Source: Pedococcus sp. 5OH_020 (lineage in GTDB: Bacteria > Actinomycetota > Actinomycetes > Actinomycetales > Dermatophilaceae). Taken from it: DNA of 64,000 bases. Below are positions 37,121 through 44,995 of the stretch, in pieces. The stretch is from contig NZ_JAPYZV010000005.1 of assembly GCF_027812955.1 (NCBI RefSeq), positions 186,001-250,000 on the forward strand. The letters are read 5' to 3'. The notes below the pieces were generated by a model that was given only the letters and a program-made list of their open reading frames with translations, was not told the origin of the DNA and did not search any database. Both the position numbers and the translations under genes were made by a program. Position 1 is the stretch's first letter. Every line of letters begins with the position of its first letter.

Positions 37121-37146
37121 ATACCCAGCACTGGAGCGGCTGACGC
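37121..37146 (-). promoter_or_regulatory. Candidate sigma-B/F-type promoter (GCGT-N16-GGGTAT)
   Basis: On the reverse strand GCGT (37146-37143) and GGGTAT (37126-37121) are separated by 16 bases, matching the actinobacterial sigma-B/F form GNNT-N14-16-GGGTAC/T. Predicted transcription would start near 37114 and enter the 54-residue acidic ORF. Confidence 0.5.
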
Positions 37147-37264
37147 GGCCCGGCGGCTTCGGCACGCGACCCCGTGAAACGGATGCGCCCTCAAGCTTCG
37201 AAGAAGCCACCCAGGGACGTGACAGTGGAGGCACAGACCGGCCCGAGATGGTCCTCACAGTTGC

Positions 37265-37281
37265 CTCGACACGTGGTCGAG
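37265..37281. promoter_or_regulatory. Palindrome CTCGAC-N5-GTCGAG before a secreted protein gene
   Basis: CTCGAC and GTCGAG are inverted arms around ACGTG, 24 bases before the ATG of the duplicated-domain secreted protein and just upstream of its ribosome site (AAGGAA). It may be an operator or a 5' leader hairpin. Confidence 0.4.
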
Positions 37282-37304
37282 CACCGACACGACAAGGAAC
37301 CATC

Positions 37305-37949
37305 ATGAACAGCACCCGAATCGTCACCGCAGCCGCCGGCCTCGTCGCCGCCGTGGGCCTCAGCCTCGGAGCGGCCTCCCTGGCCAGCGCCTCCAACGCA
37401 CCTACCGCGGCCTCCGGCTACCGCACCGCCTTCGCCGCCCCTGGAGGCCCGGCGAGCAGTGACACCCCGGTCACGGGGAGCCGGTTGGGCACCGTGGCTG
37501 CGGCCGTCAAGGCCAAGGACTCCGCCGTCACCGTCACCTCCGTCCGGACGGACCCGGACGGCTCGTACGACGTCTTCGGCACCAGAGCTGGCGCGCAGGT
37601 CATGCTCGAGGTGAGCAAGGACCTGGCGACCGTCACCAGCGCGACGGGGAGGCCCGGCGGCGGCCAGGGCGGAGCAGGCGGAAGCAGCGACACCCCCGTC
37701 ACGGGCAGCGAGCTGGCGAAGGTGACCGCGGCGGTCAGGTCCAAGGACTCGACCGTCACCGTCGCCTCCGTCCGTAAGGACCCCGACGGCTCGTACGACG
37801 TCTTCGGCACCAAGGCCGGCGCGCCAGTCATGATCGAGGTCGGCAAGGACCTGACGACGGTGACGACGAACGCGGGTCGTCGGGGCGCGCCGGGAGCGGG
37901 GACCCAGACCTCAGCCGCGACCGGCACGTCCTCGACGACCACGACCTGA
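37305..37949 (+). CDS. Secreted protein with two tandem PepSY-like repeats
   Basis: 214 residues from an ATG behind AAGGAA. Signal peptide at about 1-29 (ARI/V TAAAGLVAAVGLSLGAASLASA-type hydrophobic core). Then two near-identical domains of about 65 residues, each beginning SSDTPVTGS.L..V..AV..KDS.VTV.SVR.DPDGSYDVFGT.AGA.VM.EV.KDL.TVT, joined by a Gly linker. The layout resembles PepSY-type inhibitory or binding domains, but the match is by pattern only. The C-terminal tail is Thr/Ser-rich. The high identity of the copies suggests recent duplication. Confidence 0.75.
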   Translation: MNSTRIVTAAAGLVAAVGLSLGAASLASASNAPTAASGYRTAFAAPGGPASSDTPVTGSRLGTVAAAVKAKDSAVTVTSVRTDPDGSYDVFGTRAGAQVMLEVSKDLATVTSATGRPGGGQGGAGGSSDTPVTGSELAKVTAAVRSKDSTVTVASVRKDPDGSYDVFGTKAGAPVMIEVGKDLTTVTTNAGRRGAPGAGTQTSAATGTSSTTTT

Positions 37950-38019
37950 CGGCGGCTCAGGCCTCGTGAGGTGAGCCGACCGGTCGGTTTGGGCGCTCCC
38001 CGCCGGGCCACTCAGCGCG

Positions 38020-38052
38020 CCGAAGCCCCTCGTGCGGCACCGGGGGCTTCGG
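38020..38052. terminator. 10-bp perfect GC-rich hairpin between secreted protein gene and tRNA
   Basis: CCGAAGCCCC and GGGGCTTCGG pair perfectly around a 13-base loop. The plus-strand secreted-protein gene and the minus-strand tRNA-Val converge here, so it could terminate both. Two copies of GCGAGCGCGCTTCGGC follow it. No T-tract is seen. Confidence 0.6.
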
Positions 38053-38126
38053 CGAGCGCGCTTCGGCGAGCGCGCTTCGGCGGGACCGTTGCGGCGCTTG
38101 GCTCAGGGGGAGCAGGCGGCGACCTC

Positions 38127-38203
38127 TGGTGGACGTGAAGGGACTCGAACCCCTGGCCTCTCGCGTGTGAAGCGAACGCTCTAACCAACTGAGCTACACG
38201 TCC
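38127..38203 (-). tRNA. tRNA-Val (anticodon CAC)
   Basis: On the reverse strand the acceptor stem GGACGTG pairs with CACGTCC. The D arm TAGCTCAGTTGGTTAGAGC, the anticodon arm TTCGC-TTCACAC-GCGAG with anticodon CAC, and the T arm GGGGTTCGAGTCCC are complete. A discriminator A and an encoded CCA end follow at 38127-38129. Reads valine GTG codons. No intron and no mismatch in the stems I checked. Confidence 0.97.
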
Positions 38204-38297
38204 AGCGCCCCCGTTGAAGGGGCGGGGGAAGAATAGCCGCACCGGGCACCCCGGGCGAAATCCGGCCTGCGGCCCCCCTCGAACGGGCGAGCCCCCG

Positions 38298-38771
38298 TCA
38301 GAGGCCGGGCAACGACCTGAGCCAGTCTCGCGCGGCGTCGGGCAGGAACCCGGGAACGCCGGAGACCGCGAACAGCGCCCAGAAGACCACCGCCACGACG
38401 GCCGCCGTCGCCAGCCCCACGAGACCCTTCACCCACAACGGCTTGGGTTGGAGCCACTCCCCCCAGGCGCGCACCTTGTCGCGGGCGAACCGGAGCAGCC
38501 TACGCGCCCACTCGAACTCGGAGGCCCAGACCGCAAGGCCGAGGAAGATGATGACCCAGCCCGGACCCGGCAGAGGGAGCAGTACGACGCCTCCGGCGAC
38601 GATGAGCAGCCCGACCACGGCCACCACCCATCGGTAGATCCGATGGCTGTGCGGGTTGCTACGGATCCTTCGCCGCCACTGCCAGTCGTCCTGCGACCGC
38701 TCGTCCCCCGACTGCCGGTCTGCCGACTGCTCGCCCGGCACCGTCGTCCTTCCCACGTCCTGGTGGTTCAC
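38298..38771 (-). CDS. TIGR02611-like (PGPGW) membrane protein
   Basis: 157 residues with two or three membrane helices (about 47-64, 66-88 and 118-138). The conserved LPLPGPGWVIIFLGLAVWASEFEWARRLL block defines a small actinobacterial family of unknown function. The N-terminal 40 residues are polar and charged. Its GTG overlaps the pabC stop by four bases (GTGA), so it is co-translated with the aminodeoxychorismate enzymes. Confidence 0.82.
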   Translation of the reverse strand: MNHQDVGRTTVPGEQSADRQSGDERSQDDWQWRRRIRSNPHSHRIYRWVVAVVGLLIVAGGVVLLPLPGPGWVIIFLGLAVWASEFEWARRLLRFARDKVRAWGEWLQPKPLWVKGLVGLATAAVVAVVFWALFAVSGVPGFLPDAARDWLRSLPGL

Positions 38772-39610
38772 GGGTCAAGCCTCTGCGCGCTGAGCCGGGC
38801 GAAGACGTCGGCGGCCCGCTTGGTGACCGGCCCAGGGGCGAGCAGGCGGTCGTCCACCGCGTGCACTGCGAGCACGTCCTTCGTGGAGCTCGTGATGAAC
38901 ACCTCGTCCGCCTCGCGCAGCACCTCGACCGGCATCGCCTCCTCCCGGACCTCCAGGCCGTCCTCACGGCACCACTCGATGGTCAGGGCGCGGGTCACGC
39001 CGGCCAGGCACCCGGAGTCCAGCGGTGGCGTCGAGATCACGCCGTCGCGGACGACGAACACGTTGGTTCCCGTCCCCTCGCACAGCTCGCCGCGCGTGTT
39101 GGGAAAAAGGGCCTCGATGGCGCCACGCTGCTTGGCGTACGCGAGTGCGACGACGTTCTCGGCGTACGAGGTCGTCTTGAGCCCGGCCACCGGGGAACGC
39201 TCGTTCCGGGTCCAGGGCACCACCGCCACCGCGGCGCTGGCGGGCGGTCGGGGCTGCTCGGCGCAGGTCACGATGTATGTCAGACGGCTGTCGTCCCGGT
39301 CAGACCCCAGCGGACCCGGTCCGCCCGTGACGGAGTAGCGCAGGCGGCCGAACTCGATGGGCTGCCCCGCCTGAAGCACTGCGGAGATCCCCTGGACGAG
39401 GTAGCTGTGGTCGGCTGCCGGGAGTCCTAGCCCGAGCATGGTCCGGTCCAGGCGCCGCAGGTGCCGGGTGGCGGCGAAGACCCGTCCACCGGCGACCTTG
39501 GCCGTCTCGAACGCGCCGTCGCCCACGGTGACCCCATGGTCCAGCGCGGTGACCGACGGCTCGTCGACCCGGGTGAGACGACCGTTGACCCAGACCCGCG
39601 TTCCACTCAT
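38768..39610 (-). CDS. pabC: Aminotransferase class IV, 4-amino-4-deoxychorismate lyase
   Basis: 280 residues. PLP-dependent fold type IV: VTVGDGAFETAKVAGGRVFA, the lysine in VAGLKTTSYAENVVALAYAK, GELCEGTGTNVFVV and VTRALTIEWC are typical. With the preceding PabB-like enzyme it would convert 4-amino-4-deoxychorismate to 4-aminobenzoate for folate. Class IV also includes branched-chain and D-amino acid aminotransferases, but the pabB neighbour (ATGA overlap) favours lyase. Confidence 0.87.
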   Translation of the reverse strand: MSGTRVWVNGRLTRVDEPSVTALDHGVTVGDGAFETAKVAGGRVFAATRHLRRLDRTMLGLGLPAADHSYLVQGISAVLQAGQPIEFGRLRYSVTGGPGPLGSDRDDSRLTYIVTCAEQPRPPASAAVAVVPWTRNERSPVAGLKTTSYAENVVALAYAKQRGAIEALFPNTRGELCEGTGTNVFVVRDGVISTPPLDSGCLAGVTRALTIEWCREDGLEVREEAMPVEVLREADEVFITSSTKDVLAVHAVDDRLLAPGPVTKRAADVFARLSAQRLDP

Positions 39611-40632
39611 GGCTCCAGCCTTCCAGACGCCAGCCCGATGAGGCGTGCGGCTTTCACCTGCGTCTCCTCCCATTCCCCCTGCGGGTCCGAGCCCCACGTG
39701 ATGCCGGCGCCCGTGCCGAACCGCAGCACCCGGCGTCCGGTCTCGTCCCGGTCCGCCCAGAAGGAGCGGATCCCGACGGCGAGCCGGGCGGTCCCCCGGT
39801 CGGCGTCGACCCAGCCCACGGCGCCACAGTACGGTCCTCGGGCAACGGGCTCGAGATCGCCGATGGCCTGCAGGGCGGTGTGCTTCGGCGTGCCGGACAC
39901 GGAGCCAGGGGGGAACGTCGCGCCCATCAGCTCGGGCCACGACGCCCCGGCTCGCAGCCGGCCCGTCACGGTCGAGACCAGGTGCACCAGCCCGGGATGG
40001 CTCTGCGCCTCGCAGAGGTGGTCGACGCGGACGGTGCCCGGCCGGCAGACGTGCGACAGGTCGTTGCGGACGAGGTCGACGATCATGACGTTCTCGGCAT
40101 AGTCCTTGGGGAGCATGCCCTCCAGGGTGGTGGCCGTGCCCTTGATGGGGCGGGACTCCACGACGTCCCCGTCCCTGACGAGGAACGCCTCCGGGCTGGC
40201 GCTCACCACGTCAATAGCGGCCCCGGGCACATGCACCCGGCCGGAGTACGGCGCGGGGTTGCCCCGCGCGAGCAGCTGCTCCAGACCGTCCAGGTCCGCC
40301 TCGTCGGGCAGGTCGTGCGAGACCACCCTGCACAGGTTCACCTGGTAGACGGTGCCCGCCGCGATGCGACGCCGGATCTCGGCAACCCCACGCAGGTAGG
40401 CGGCGTGGTCGAGGCTGGAGCACCACTGACGGCGCAGTGGCGCCCACGGCACATGCGCCGCCGGGGGCGCGTCGCGGTCGACCTTGGCAAACCGCACGGC
40501 GGTGAGGGCGCCTTCGAAGTCGGCGACCACGGCCCAGAACCCGGAGTCGACCGCGAGGTCGTGGCGCACCTCCACGGGCTGCGTGGCGAGCGTCGTCCCG
40601 AACCGGGCATGTCCCCCGGCGGCCGCATCCAC
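39607..40632 (-). CDS. pabB: Aminodeoxychorismate synthase component I (PabB-like chorismate binding)
   Basis: 341 residues from a GTG at 40632. Chorismate-utilising core: IAAGTVYQVNLCRVVSHD, VSASPEAFLVRDGDVVESRPIKGTA, DYAENVMIVDLVRNDLSHVCRPGTV, VTGRLRAGASWPELMGATFPPGSVSGTPKHTALQAI and FGTGAGITWGSDP are all present. The GTG at 40632 follows TAGGAT (coding strand, 40645-40640) by seven bases, a leaderless arrangement. A GTG at 40662 is possible but lies 5 bp from the divergent ATG. Overlaps pabC by four bases. Confidence 0.88.
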   Translation of the reverse strand: MDAAAGGHARFGTTLATQPVEVRHDLAVDSGFWAVVADFEGALTAVRFAKVDRDAPPAAHVPWAPLRRQWCSSLDHAAYLRGVAEIRRRIAAGTVYQVNLCRVVSHDLPDEADLDGLEQLLARGNPAPYSGRVHVPGAAIDVVSASPEAFLVRDGDVVESRPIKGTATTLEGMLPKDYAENVMIVDLVRNDLSHVCRPGTVRVDHLCEAQSHPGLVHLVSTVTGRLRAGASWPELMGATFPPGSVSGTPKHTALQAIGDLEPVARGPYCGAVGWVDADRGTARLAVGIRSFWADRDETGRRVLRFGTGAGITWGSDPQGEWEETQVKAARLIGLASGRLEP

Positions 40633-40639
40633 GAGCGCG

Positions 40640-40659
40640 ATCCTAGGCGCACCTACACT
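40640..40659. promoter_or_regulatory. Divergent leaderless -10 pair between pabB and CapA-like gene
   Basis: TAGGAT on the minus strand (40645-40640) precedes the pabB GTG by seven bases. TACACT on the plus strand (40654-40659) precedes the CapA-like ATG by eight bases. The two -10 hexamers are separated by only eight bases, so polymerases would compete for this site. Confidence 0.55.
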
Positions 40660-40667
40660 CACCGAGC

Positions 40668-41866
40668 ATGCACCCACTCGCGCCGGCTCTGGCAGCCCTC
40701 GTGCTCGGCCTCGCCGCCGCTGGGTGCTCCGGGTCGTCCGCGGCCCCCGCCGACGGCCCCACCGGCACGGCGGCAGCGCTAGGCGGCAGCTCCACGGCGT
40801 CGTCCGCCGCCGGTGTCGCCGCCGGTGTCGCCGCCGGTACCGCCGCCGGCACGACCTCGAGCTCTGCGTCGCGGTCCCGGGCCCCGTCCCCCACGCCCGC
40901 CTCCGACCCCGGACCCTCACGTTGGCGTTCGGCGGGGACGTGCACTTCGAGGAGTACCTGTCCCCGTTGGCCCGCGACCCGCATGGTCTGCACCAGCTGC
41001 AGACGACCCTCGGCGCCGCGGACCTCGCCATGGTCAACCTCGAGACGGCGATCACGCAGCGCGGCACGAAGATCGGCAAGGAGTTCCACTTCCGGGCCCC
41101 GCCTTCGGCGCTGACGACGATCGCCGACGCGGGGGTCGACGTGCTCACGATGGCGAACAACCACGGGGTCGACTACGGCCCGGTGGGCCTGCAGGACACG
41201 CTCGCCGCCAAAAGCACCAGCCCCGTTCCCATCGTCGGCATCGGGGCGGACGAGAAGGAGGCCTTCGCGCCAGTGGTCCTGCACGCCAAGGGGCTGAGCG
41301 TCGCGGTCCTCGGGGCGTCCCAGGTCCTCGAGATGACGTTGGCGCGATACTCGGCCGGTCCGGGCAAGGCGGGGATCGCGAGCAGCACGCCGGTGGACCG
41401 CCTGCGGACAGCGGTGGCGGAGGCGTCAGCACGGTACGACCTCGTCGTGGTGTACCTGCACTGGGGCACCGACTACCAGCGCTGCCCCGACGGCCTGTCC
41501 GTGTCCACCGCGCACGCCCTCGAGCGGGCCGGAGCCGACATCGTCGTCGGGGGCCACTCGCACCGGGTCAACGGCGCAGGGTGGCTCGGACGGGCCTACG
41601 TCGACTACGGCTTCGGCAACTTCGTCTGGTGGCGCAGCCACGAGCCGGACTCCCGCTCCGGAGTCCTCACCTTGTCCGTCGACGTCGCGGCTGCCCGTGG
41701 CACGGCGAGGAGCGCGGACCCGGCCGTGCGGGCCGCCCACTGGACGCCGATGCTCGTCGGTCGCGACGGTATACCGCGGGAGCCCGGCCCCGCCGACAGT
41801 GCAAGGCTGCTCGCCGCCTGGAACGCCTCCAGGACCTGCGCGGGGCTCGCCGAGGGACCGGAATGA
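40668..41866 (+). pseudogene. CapA-family lipoprotein with apparent frameshift near 40914
   Basis: The ATG at 40668 opens a lipoprotein signal, MHPLAPALAALVLGLAAAGC, with lipobox LAAAGC, then an Ala/Gly/Ser/Thr-rich tail. The catalytic domain (LTLAFGGDVHFEEYL..., VNLETAITQRG, TMANNHGVDYG, VYLHWGTDYQ, ADIVVGGHSHRVNG) is in another frame. The frames join cleanly if one C is restored to the CCC run at 40914-40916 (GPS to GPLTLAFGG). CapA-like enzymes are metallophosphatase-fold proteins of poly-gamma-glutamate or envelope biology. A sequencing error, a real mutation or -1 slippage are all possible. No start codon fits the second frame. Confidence 0.75.
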
Positions 41867-41868
41867 AT

Positions 41869-41882
41869 GGGGCTGATGCCCC
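41869..41882 (+). terminator. Short GGGGC/GCCCC hairpin after the CapA-like gene
   Basis: Five G-C pairs around a TGAT loop, three bases after the CapA-like stop and just before the monooxygenase operator. Small and without a T-tract, so its strength as a terminator is uncertain. Confidence 0.35.
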
Positions 41883-41887
41883 GTTAG

Positions 41888-41909
41888 AGTAGTTGAAATC
41901 GCAACTACT
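41888..41909. promoter_or_regulatory. Palindromic operator AGTAGTTG-N6-CAACTACT (MarR-like)
   Basis: Perfect 8-bp inverted arms around AAATCG, ending 16 bases before the LLM monooxygenase ATG and overlapping the region before its AAGGAG ribosome site. AT-rich compared with its surroundings. The TAGTTG...CAACTA arms resemble known MarR-family operators (TTGCAA cores). No MarR gene is present nearby, so the regulator acts from elsewhere. Confidence 0.7.
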
Positions 41910-41925
41910 AAGGAGCGCGGGACAG

Positions 41926-43065
41926 ATGCAGTTCGGGATCTTCACCGTCGGTGACGTGACCACCGACCCCACCACCGGCACCACCGTCAGCGAGCACGAG
42001 CGCATCAAGAACACCGTGGAGCTGGCTCGTCAGGCGGAGCAGGTCGGCCTCGACGTCTTCGCGACCGGCGAGCACCACAACCCGCCCTTCGTCCCCTCCT
42101 CCCCTACCACGACGCTCGGCTTCATCGCCGCCCAGACGGACAGGCTGCTCCTTTCGACCTCGACCACCCTCATCACGACGAACGACCCGGTGAAGATCGC
42201 CGAGGACTACGCCACCCTGCAGCACCTCGCCGATGGCCGCGTCGACCTGATGATGGGGCGCGGCAACACGGGCCCGGTGTACCCGTGGTTCGGCAAGGAC
42301 ATCCGGGACGGCATCCCGCTGGCCATCGAGAACTACGCGCTGCTGCGTCGGCTGTGGACCGAGGACGTCGTGACGTGGCAGGGGAAGTACCGCACCCCGC
42401 TGCAGTCCTTCACCGCCACCCCTCGTCCGCTCGACGGTGTCCCCCCCTTCGTCTGGCACGGGTCGATCCGCAGCCCCGAGATCGCCGAGCAGGCGGCGTA
42501 CTACGGTGACGGCTTCTTCCACAACAACATCTTCTGGCCGATGTCCCACACCAAGCAGATGGTGGCGCTCTACCGCCGCCGGTTCGAGCACTACGGCCAC
42601 GGGAAGGCGGACCAGGCGATCGTCGGCCTCGGCGGACAGGTCTTCATGCGGGCCAACAGCCAGGCCGCAGTGCGCGAGTTCCGCCCGTACTTCGACAACG
42701 CCCCTGTCTACGGGCACGGGCCGTCGCTGGAGGAGTTCAGCCGGGAGACCCCGCTGACAGTGGGGTCGCCGCAGCAGGTCGTCGAGCGGTACGCCGCCAT
42801 GGCGGACTCGGTGGGCGACTACCAGCGCCAGCTCTTCCTCATCGACCATGCCGGCCTGCCGCATCGCACCGTCATGGAGCAGGTGGAGCTTCTCGGCACC
42901 GAGGTGGTGCCCGAGCTGCGCAAGATCGCGGCAGCCCGCAAGCCCGCTCACGTGCCGGACGCCCCCACCCATGCCGCTCGCGTCGCCGCGGCGGGGCGCC
43001 GTCAGGCGACGGTCCACGGCACCGACGAGGCGACGGGCCTGACCGCGGAGAAGGTGTCCCGATGA
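41926..43065 (+). CDS. FMN-dependent luciferase-like monooxygenase, CE1758 family
   Basis: 379 residues from the ATG behind AGGAG (10-base spacing). TIM-barrel LLM fold: MQFGIFTVGDVT, LDVFATGEHHNPPF, STTLITTNDPVKIAEDYATLQHLADGRVDLMMGRGNTGPVYPW, FVWHGSIRSPEIAEQAAYYGDGFFHNN. The GEHH and MMGRGN patterns and the immediate overlap with a flavin reductase match the CE1758/CE1759 pair (TIGR04036/TIGR04037 as I recall). Substrate unknown. Operator palindrome directly upstream. Confidence 0.88.
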   Translation: MQFGIFTVGDVTTDPTTGTTVSEHERIKNTVELARQAEQVGLDVFATGEHHNPPFVPSSPTTTLGFIAAQTDRLLLSTSTTLITTNDPVKIAEDYATLQHLADGRVDLMMGRGNTGPVYPWFGKDIRDGIPLAIENYALLRRLWTEDVVTWQGKYRTPLQSFTATPRPLDGVPPFVWHGSIRSPEIAEQAAYYGDGFFHNNIFWPMSHTKQMVALYRRRFEHYGHGKADQAIVGLGGQVFMRANSQAAVREFRPYFDNAPVYGHGPSLEEFSRETPLTVGSPQQVVERYAAMADSVGDYQRQLFLIDHAGLPHRTVMEQVELLGTEVVPELRKIAAARKPAHVPDAPTHAARVAAAGRRQATVHGTDEATGLTAEKVSR

Positions 43066-43703
43066 CCTTGCAGGACCGGAGGCGCCGACTGGTGGTCGTC
43101 CAGGCAGGGTTGAGCCAGCCGTCGTCGACCAGGCTGCTGGCGCAGCGGCTGGCTTCGGGAACCGAGGACGCGCTGCTGGAGCGCGGTACGGAGGCCGAGG
43201 TGGTGTTCGTGGACCTGCGGGAGCTGGCACACGACCTCGCCAACGCGCTGCTCACCGGTTTCGCGACCGGCGGGCTGCGCAACGCGCTGGACAGCGTGGC
43301 GGGTGCGGATGCGCTCATCGCGGTCACGCCAGTGTTCCAGGCGTCGTACAGCGGCCTCTTCAAGACGTTCTTCGACGTCCTCGACGAGGGCTCCCTGCGC
43401 GGCACGCCGACCCTGCTGGCGGCCACGGCGGGCACCGCCCGGCACTCCCTCGTACTGGAGCACGCGATGCGGCCGATGTTCGCCTATCTCAAGGCCACGA
43501 CGGTGGGCACCGCGGTGTTCGCAGCCTCCGAGGACTGGGGCACCGGTGGCACTGTGGGCTCAGGGCTCTCGGACCGGATCGCCGTGGCTGCCGCGGAGCT
43601 CGCCGACCTCGTGGCGGCCCGGCCCTCGAAGGCGGCCAGCGTGAACGAGCTCGGGGTCGAGCTCGCGGACCCCGTCCCGTTCGAGCAGCTTCTCGGACGG
43701 TGA
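43062..43703 (+). CDS. NADPH-dependent FMN reductase, CE1759 family partner of LLM enzyme
   Basis: 213 residues. Flavodoxin-like fold: LVVVQAGLSQPSSTRLLAQRLA (phosphate loop), DALIAVTPVFQASYSGLFKTFFDVLDEGSLRGTPTLLAATAGTARHSLVLEHAMRPMFAYL. The YSGLFKTFFDV stretch is the FMN-reductase signature. ATG overlaps the monooxygenase stop (ATGA), so reduced FMN is probably handed to it. Ends 10 bp before a strong terminator. Confidence 0.9.
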   Translation: MTLQDRRRRLVVVQAGLSQPSSTRLLAQRLASGTEDALLERGTEAEVVFVDLRELAHDLANALLTGFATGGLRNALDSVAGADALIAVTPVFQASYSGLFKTFFDVLDEGSLRGTPTLLAATAGTARHSLVLEHAMRPMFAYLKATTVGTAVFAASEDWGTGGTVGSGLSDRIAVAAAELADLVAARPSKAASVNELGVELADPVPFEQLLGR

Positions 43704-43713
43704 CCTGAGCACA

Positions 43714-43754
43714 CAGCGATGCCCCTGCCGCCTCTCGCGGCAGGGGCATCGCTG
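43714..43754. terminator. 18-bp perfect-stem bidirectional terminator
   Basis: CAGCGATGCCCCTGCCGC pairs with GCGGCAGGGGCATCGCTG over 18 consecutive bases with a 5-base loop (CTCTC). It sits between the convergent FMN reductase and membrane-protein genes and would terminate both. The long perfect stem makes it the clearest terminator in the window. Confidence 0.9.
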
Positions 43755-43761
43755 GGTGGAG

Positions 43762-44349
43762 CTAGGCGATGGCCGGCTTCGGCGCGATCCCTGCGCCGAG
43801 CCGGACCTCGCTCTCGGCGGGAGCTCGCCGCAGGTGCCGGAACCCGAGAAGGCTGAGCAGCGCCATGGCGGCAGCCCCGACGAAGCTGGCCCACGCCGCG
43901 TACATCGCGATCGTGCCCATGGTGCCGAAGGCGTACGCGTTGAGCAGCAGCCCGCGCAGCGTCTCACCACGGAAGGCGAGGTCGACGAGTCCGGCTGCCT
44001 TCTGGTCGGTGGGGTTGGCCCGCGCGATGGTGCTCAGCTCCGAGTAGGTCCTGCCCCCGGTCGCCTCGCCGAGGTGGACCTTGATGAAGTGGTCCGCGTA
44101 GGCCTTTGCCTGCGCGCCGGTCGACAGCTGCTGGCCGGCGTACTGCTCGAGGTACGGCTTGACTCTCGGGTCGTTGAGCTGCTCCGAGCCCGCCTTCGGG
44201 AAGTAGATCCGCTGAGCCACGAGCTGGGTGTGGACGTTGTCCGCCACGAAGCTGCTGGCCCAGGTCATCAGCCCGCCCACTACGAGAAGGACGGCGGCGA
44301 CGATGACACCGCCGGTGGTGAGCAGTGCGTCGAGTGTACGTCGTCGCAT
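43762..44349 (-). CDS. Conserved two-helix membrane protein
   Basis: 195 residues. Membrane helices at about 11-33 and 142-168, with a polar extracytoplasmic segment between (about 40-135: NVHTQLVAQRIYFPKAGSEQLNDPRVKPYLEQYAGQQLSTGAQAKAYADHFI). I recognise no named family, though DUF-type proteins of this layout occur in actinobacteria. A strong AAGGAGG ribosome site precedes the ATG. A Dos-box-like sequence is centred 92 bp upstream, which places it in the putative hypoxia regulon with the nearby dosR/dosS genes. Confidence 0.8.
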   Translation of the reverse strand: MRRRTLDALLTTGGVIVAAVLLVVGGLMTWASSFVADNVHTQLVAQRIYFPKAGSEQLNDPRVKPYLEQYAGQQLSTGAQAKAYADHFIKVHLGEATGGRTYSELSTIARANPTDQKAAGLVDLAFRGETLRGLLLNAYAFGTMGTIAMYAAWASFVGAAAMALLSLLGFRHLRRAPAESEVRLGAGIAPKPAIA

Positions 44350-44434
44350 GATGATGTTCCTCCTTCGGGCTTGGCGCCCGTTGTGTGATCTGTTCTGGCA
44401 GAACCACTCTCGTCCCGCGCGAGGACGTCCGGCA

Positions 44435-44448
44435 GGGCCTTAGGTCCC
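44435..44448. promoter_or_regulatory. Dos-box-like palindrome GGGCCTTAGGTCCC
   Basis: Read on the minus strand it is GGGACCTAAGGCCC, one change in the second half-site from the DosR form GGGACTwwAGTCCC. Centre is 92 bp upstream of the two-helix membrane protein ATG. A DosR-type regulator gene lies 1 kb away. Confidence 0.6.
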
Positions 44449-44495
44449 GACTTCCGAGAGCGGCATGACGGCCACGTGCGCGCTCATGGCGGTGG

Positions 44496-44960
44496 TCACA
44501 CCCGTGCCGCCGTCGAGGAGCCGGGCTCGCGATGGCCCCCTCGGACGGCGATCCGGCGACCGGTCACGGAGTCGGGATGGATGCGCAGGATGCGTGGCTT
44601 GGGTACGTCGTGCCAGGGAACGAGCGGCAGCCGCATGGCGTCGACCGCGTCGTCGACCTCGTACACCTCGTGGGCCACGCCCTTGACGACGACGCTCCAC
44701 GCGGTGGCGTCGTGCAGTTCGTACCCGTCAGCCTCGAGGGCCACCGGGCTTTCACTCGCCGAGGTGAACAGTGCACCCGAACCGGTACGGAGCACGACGG
44801 TGCCGTGGTCCACCACGTAGTTCACGGGAAAGATGTCGGGCCGGCCGTCGTGCAGCACTGCGAGCCGCCCGACCGCCGACTGACGGAGCAAGGCCCAGCA
44901 CTGCGGGACCTCGAGCCAGGTGGACCCCTTCTCCGGGGTCCGGTACGTGTCTGTGTCCAT
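44496..44960 (-). CDS. PPOX-fold flavin-binding protein (pyridoxamine 5'-phosphate oxidase-like)
   Basis: 154 residues from an ATG at 44960. Split beta-barrel with LLRQSAVGRLAVLHDGRPDIFPVNYVVDHGTVVLRTGSGALF, then a central VALEADGYELHDATAWSVVVKGVAHEV, typical of the PNPOx-like/F420-binding families common in DosR regulons. Flavin or F420 cannot be told apart. A Dos-box-like site is centred 42 bp upstream. Divergent from a similar PPOX gene at 45087. Confidence 0.85.
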   Translation of the reverse strand: MDTDTYRTPEKGSTWLEVPQCWALLRQSAVGRLAVLHDGRPDIFPVNYVVDHGTVVLRTGSGALFTSASESPVALEADGYELHDATAWSVVVKGVAHEVYEVDDAVDAMRLPLVPWHDVPKPRILRIHPDSVTGRRIAVRGGHREPGSSTAARV

Positions 44961-44995
44961 AGCGCAAGAGTGCGGCGGCCGTGCTCGCACGTTCA

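Noticed and set aside
40633-41160. Long N-terminal extension of PabB
   Set aside because: It lies antisense to the CapA-like gene, is Arg-rich and unlike PabB. A leaderless start at 40632 explains the gene better.
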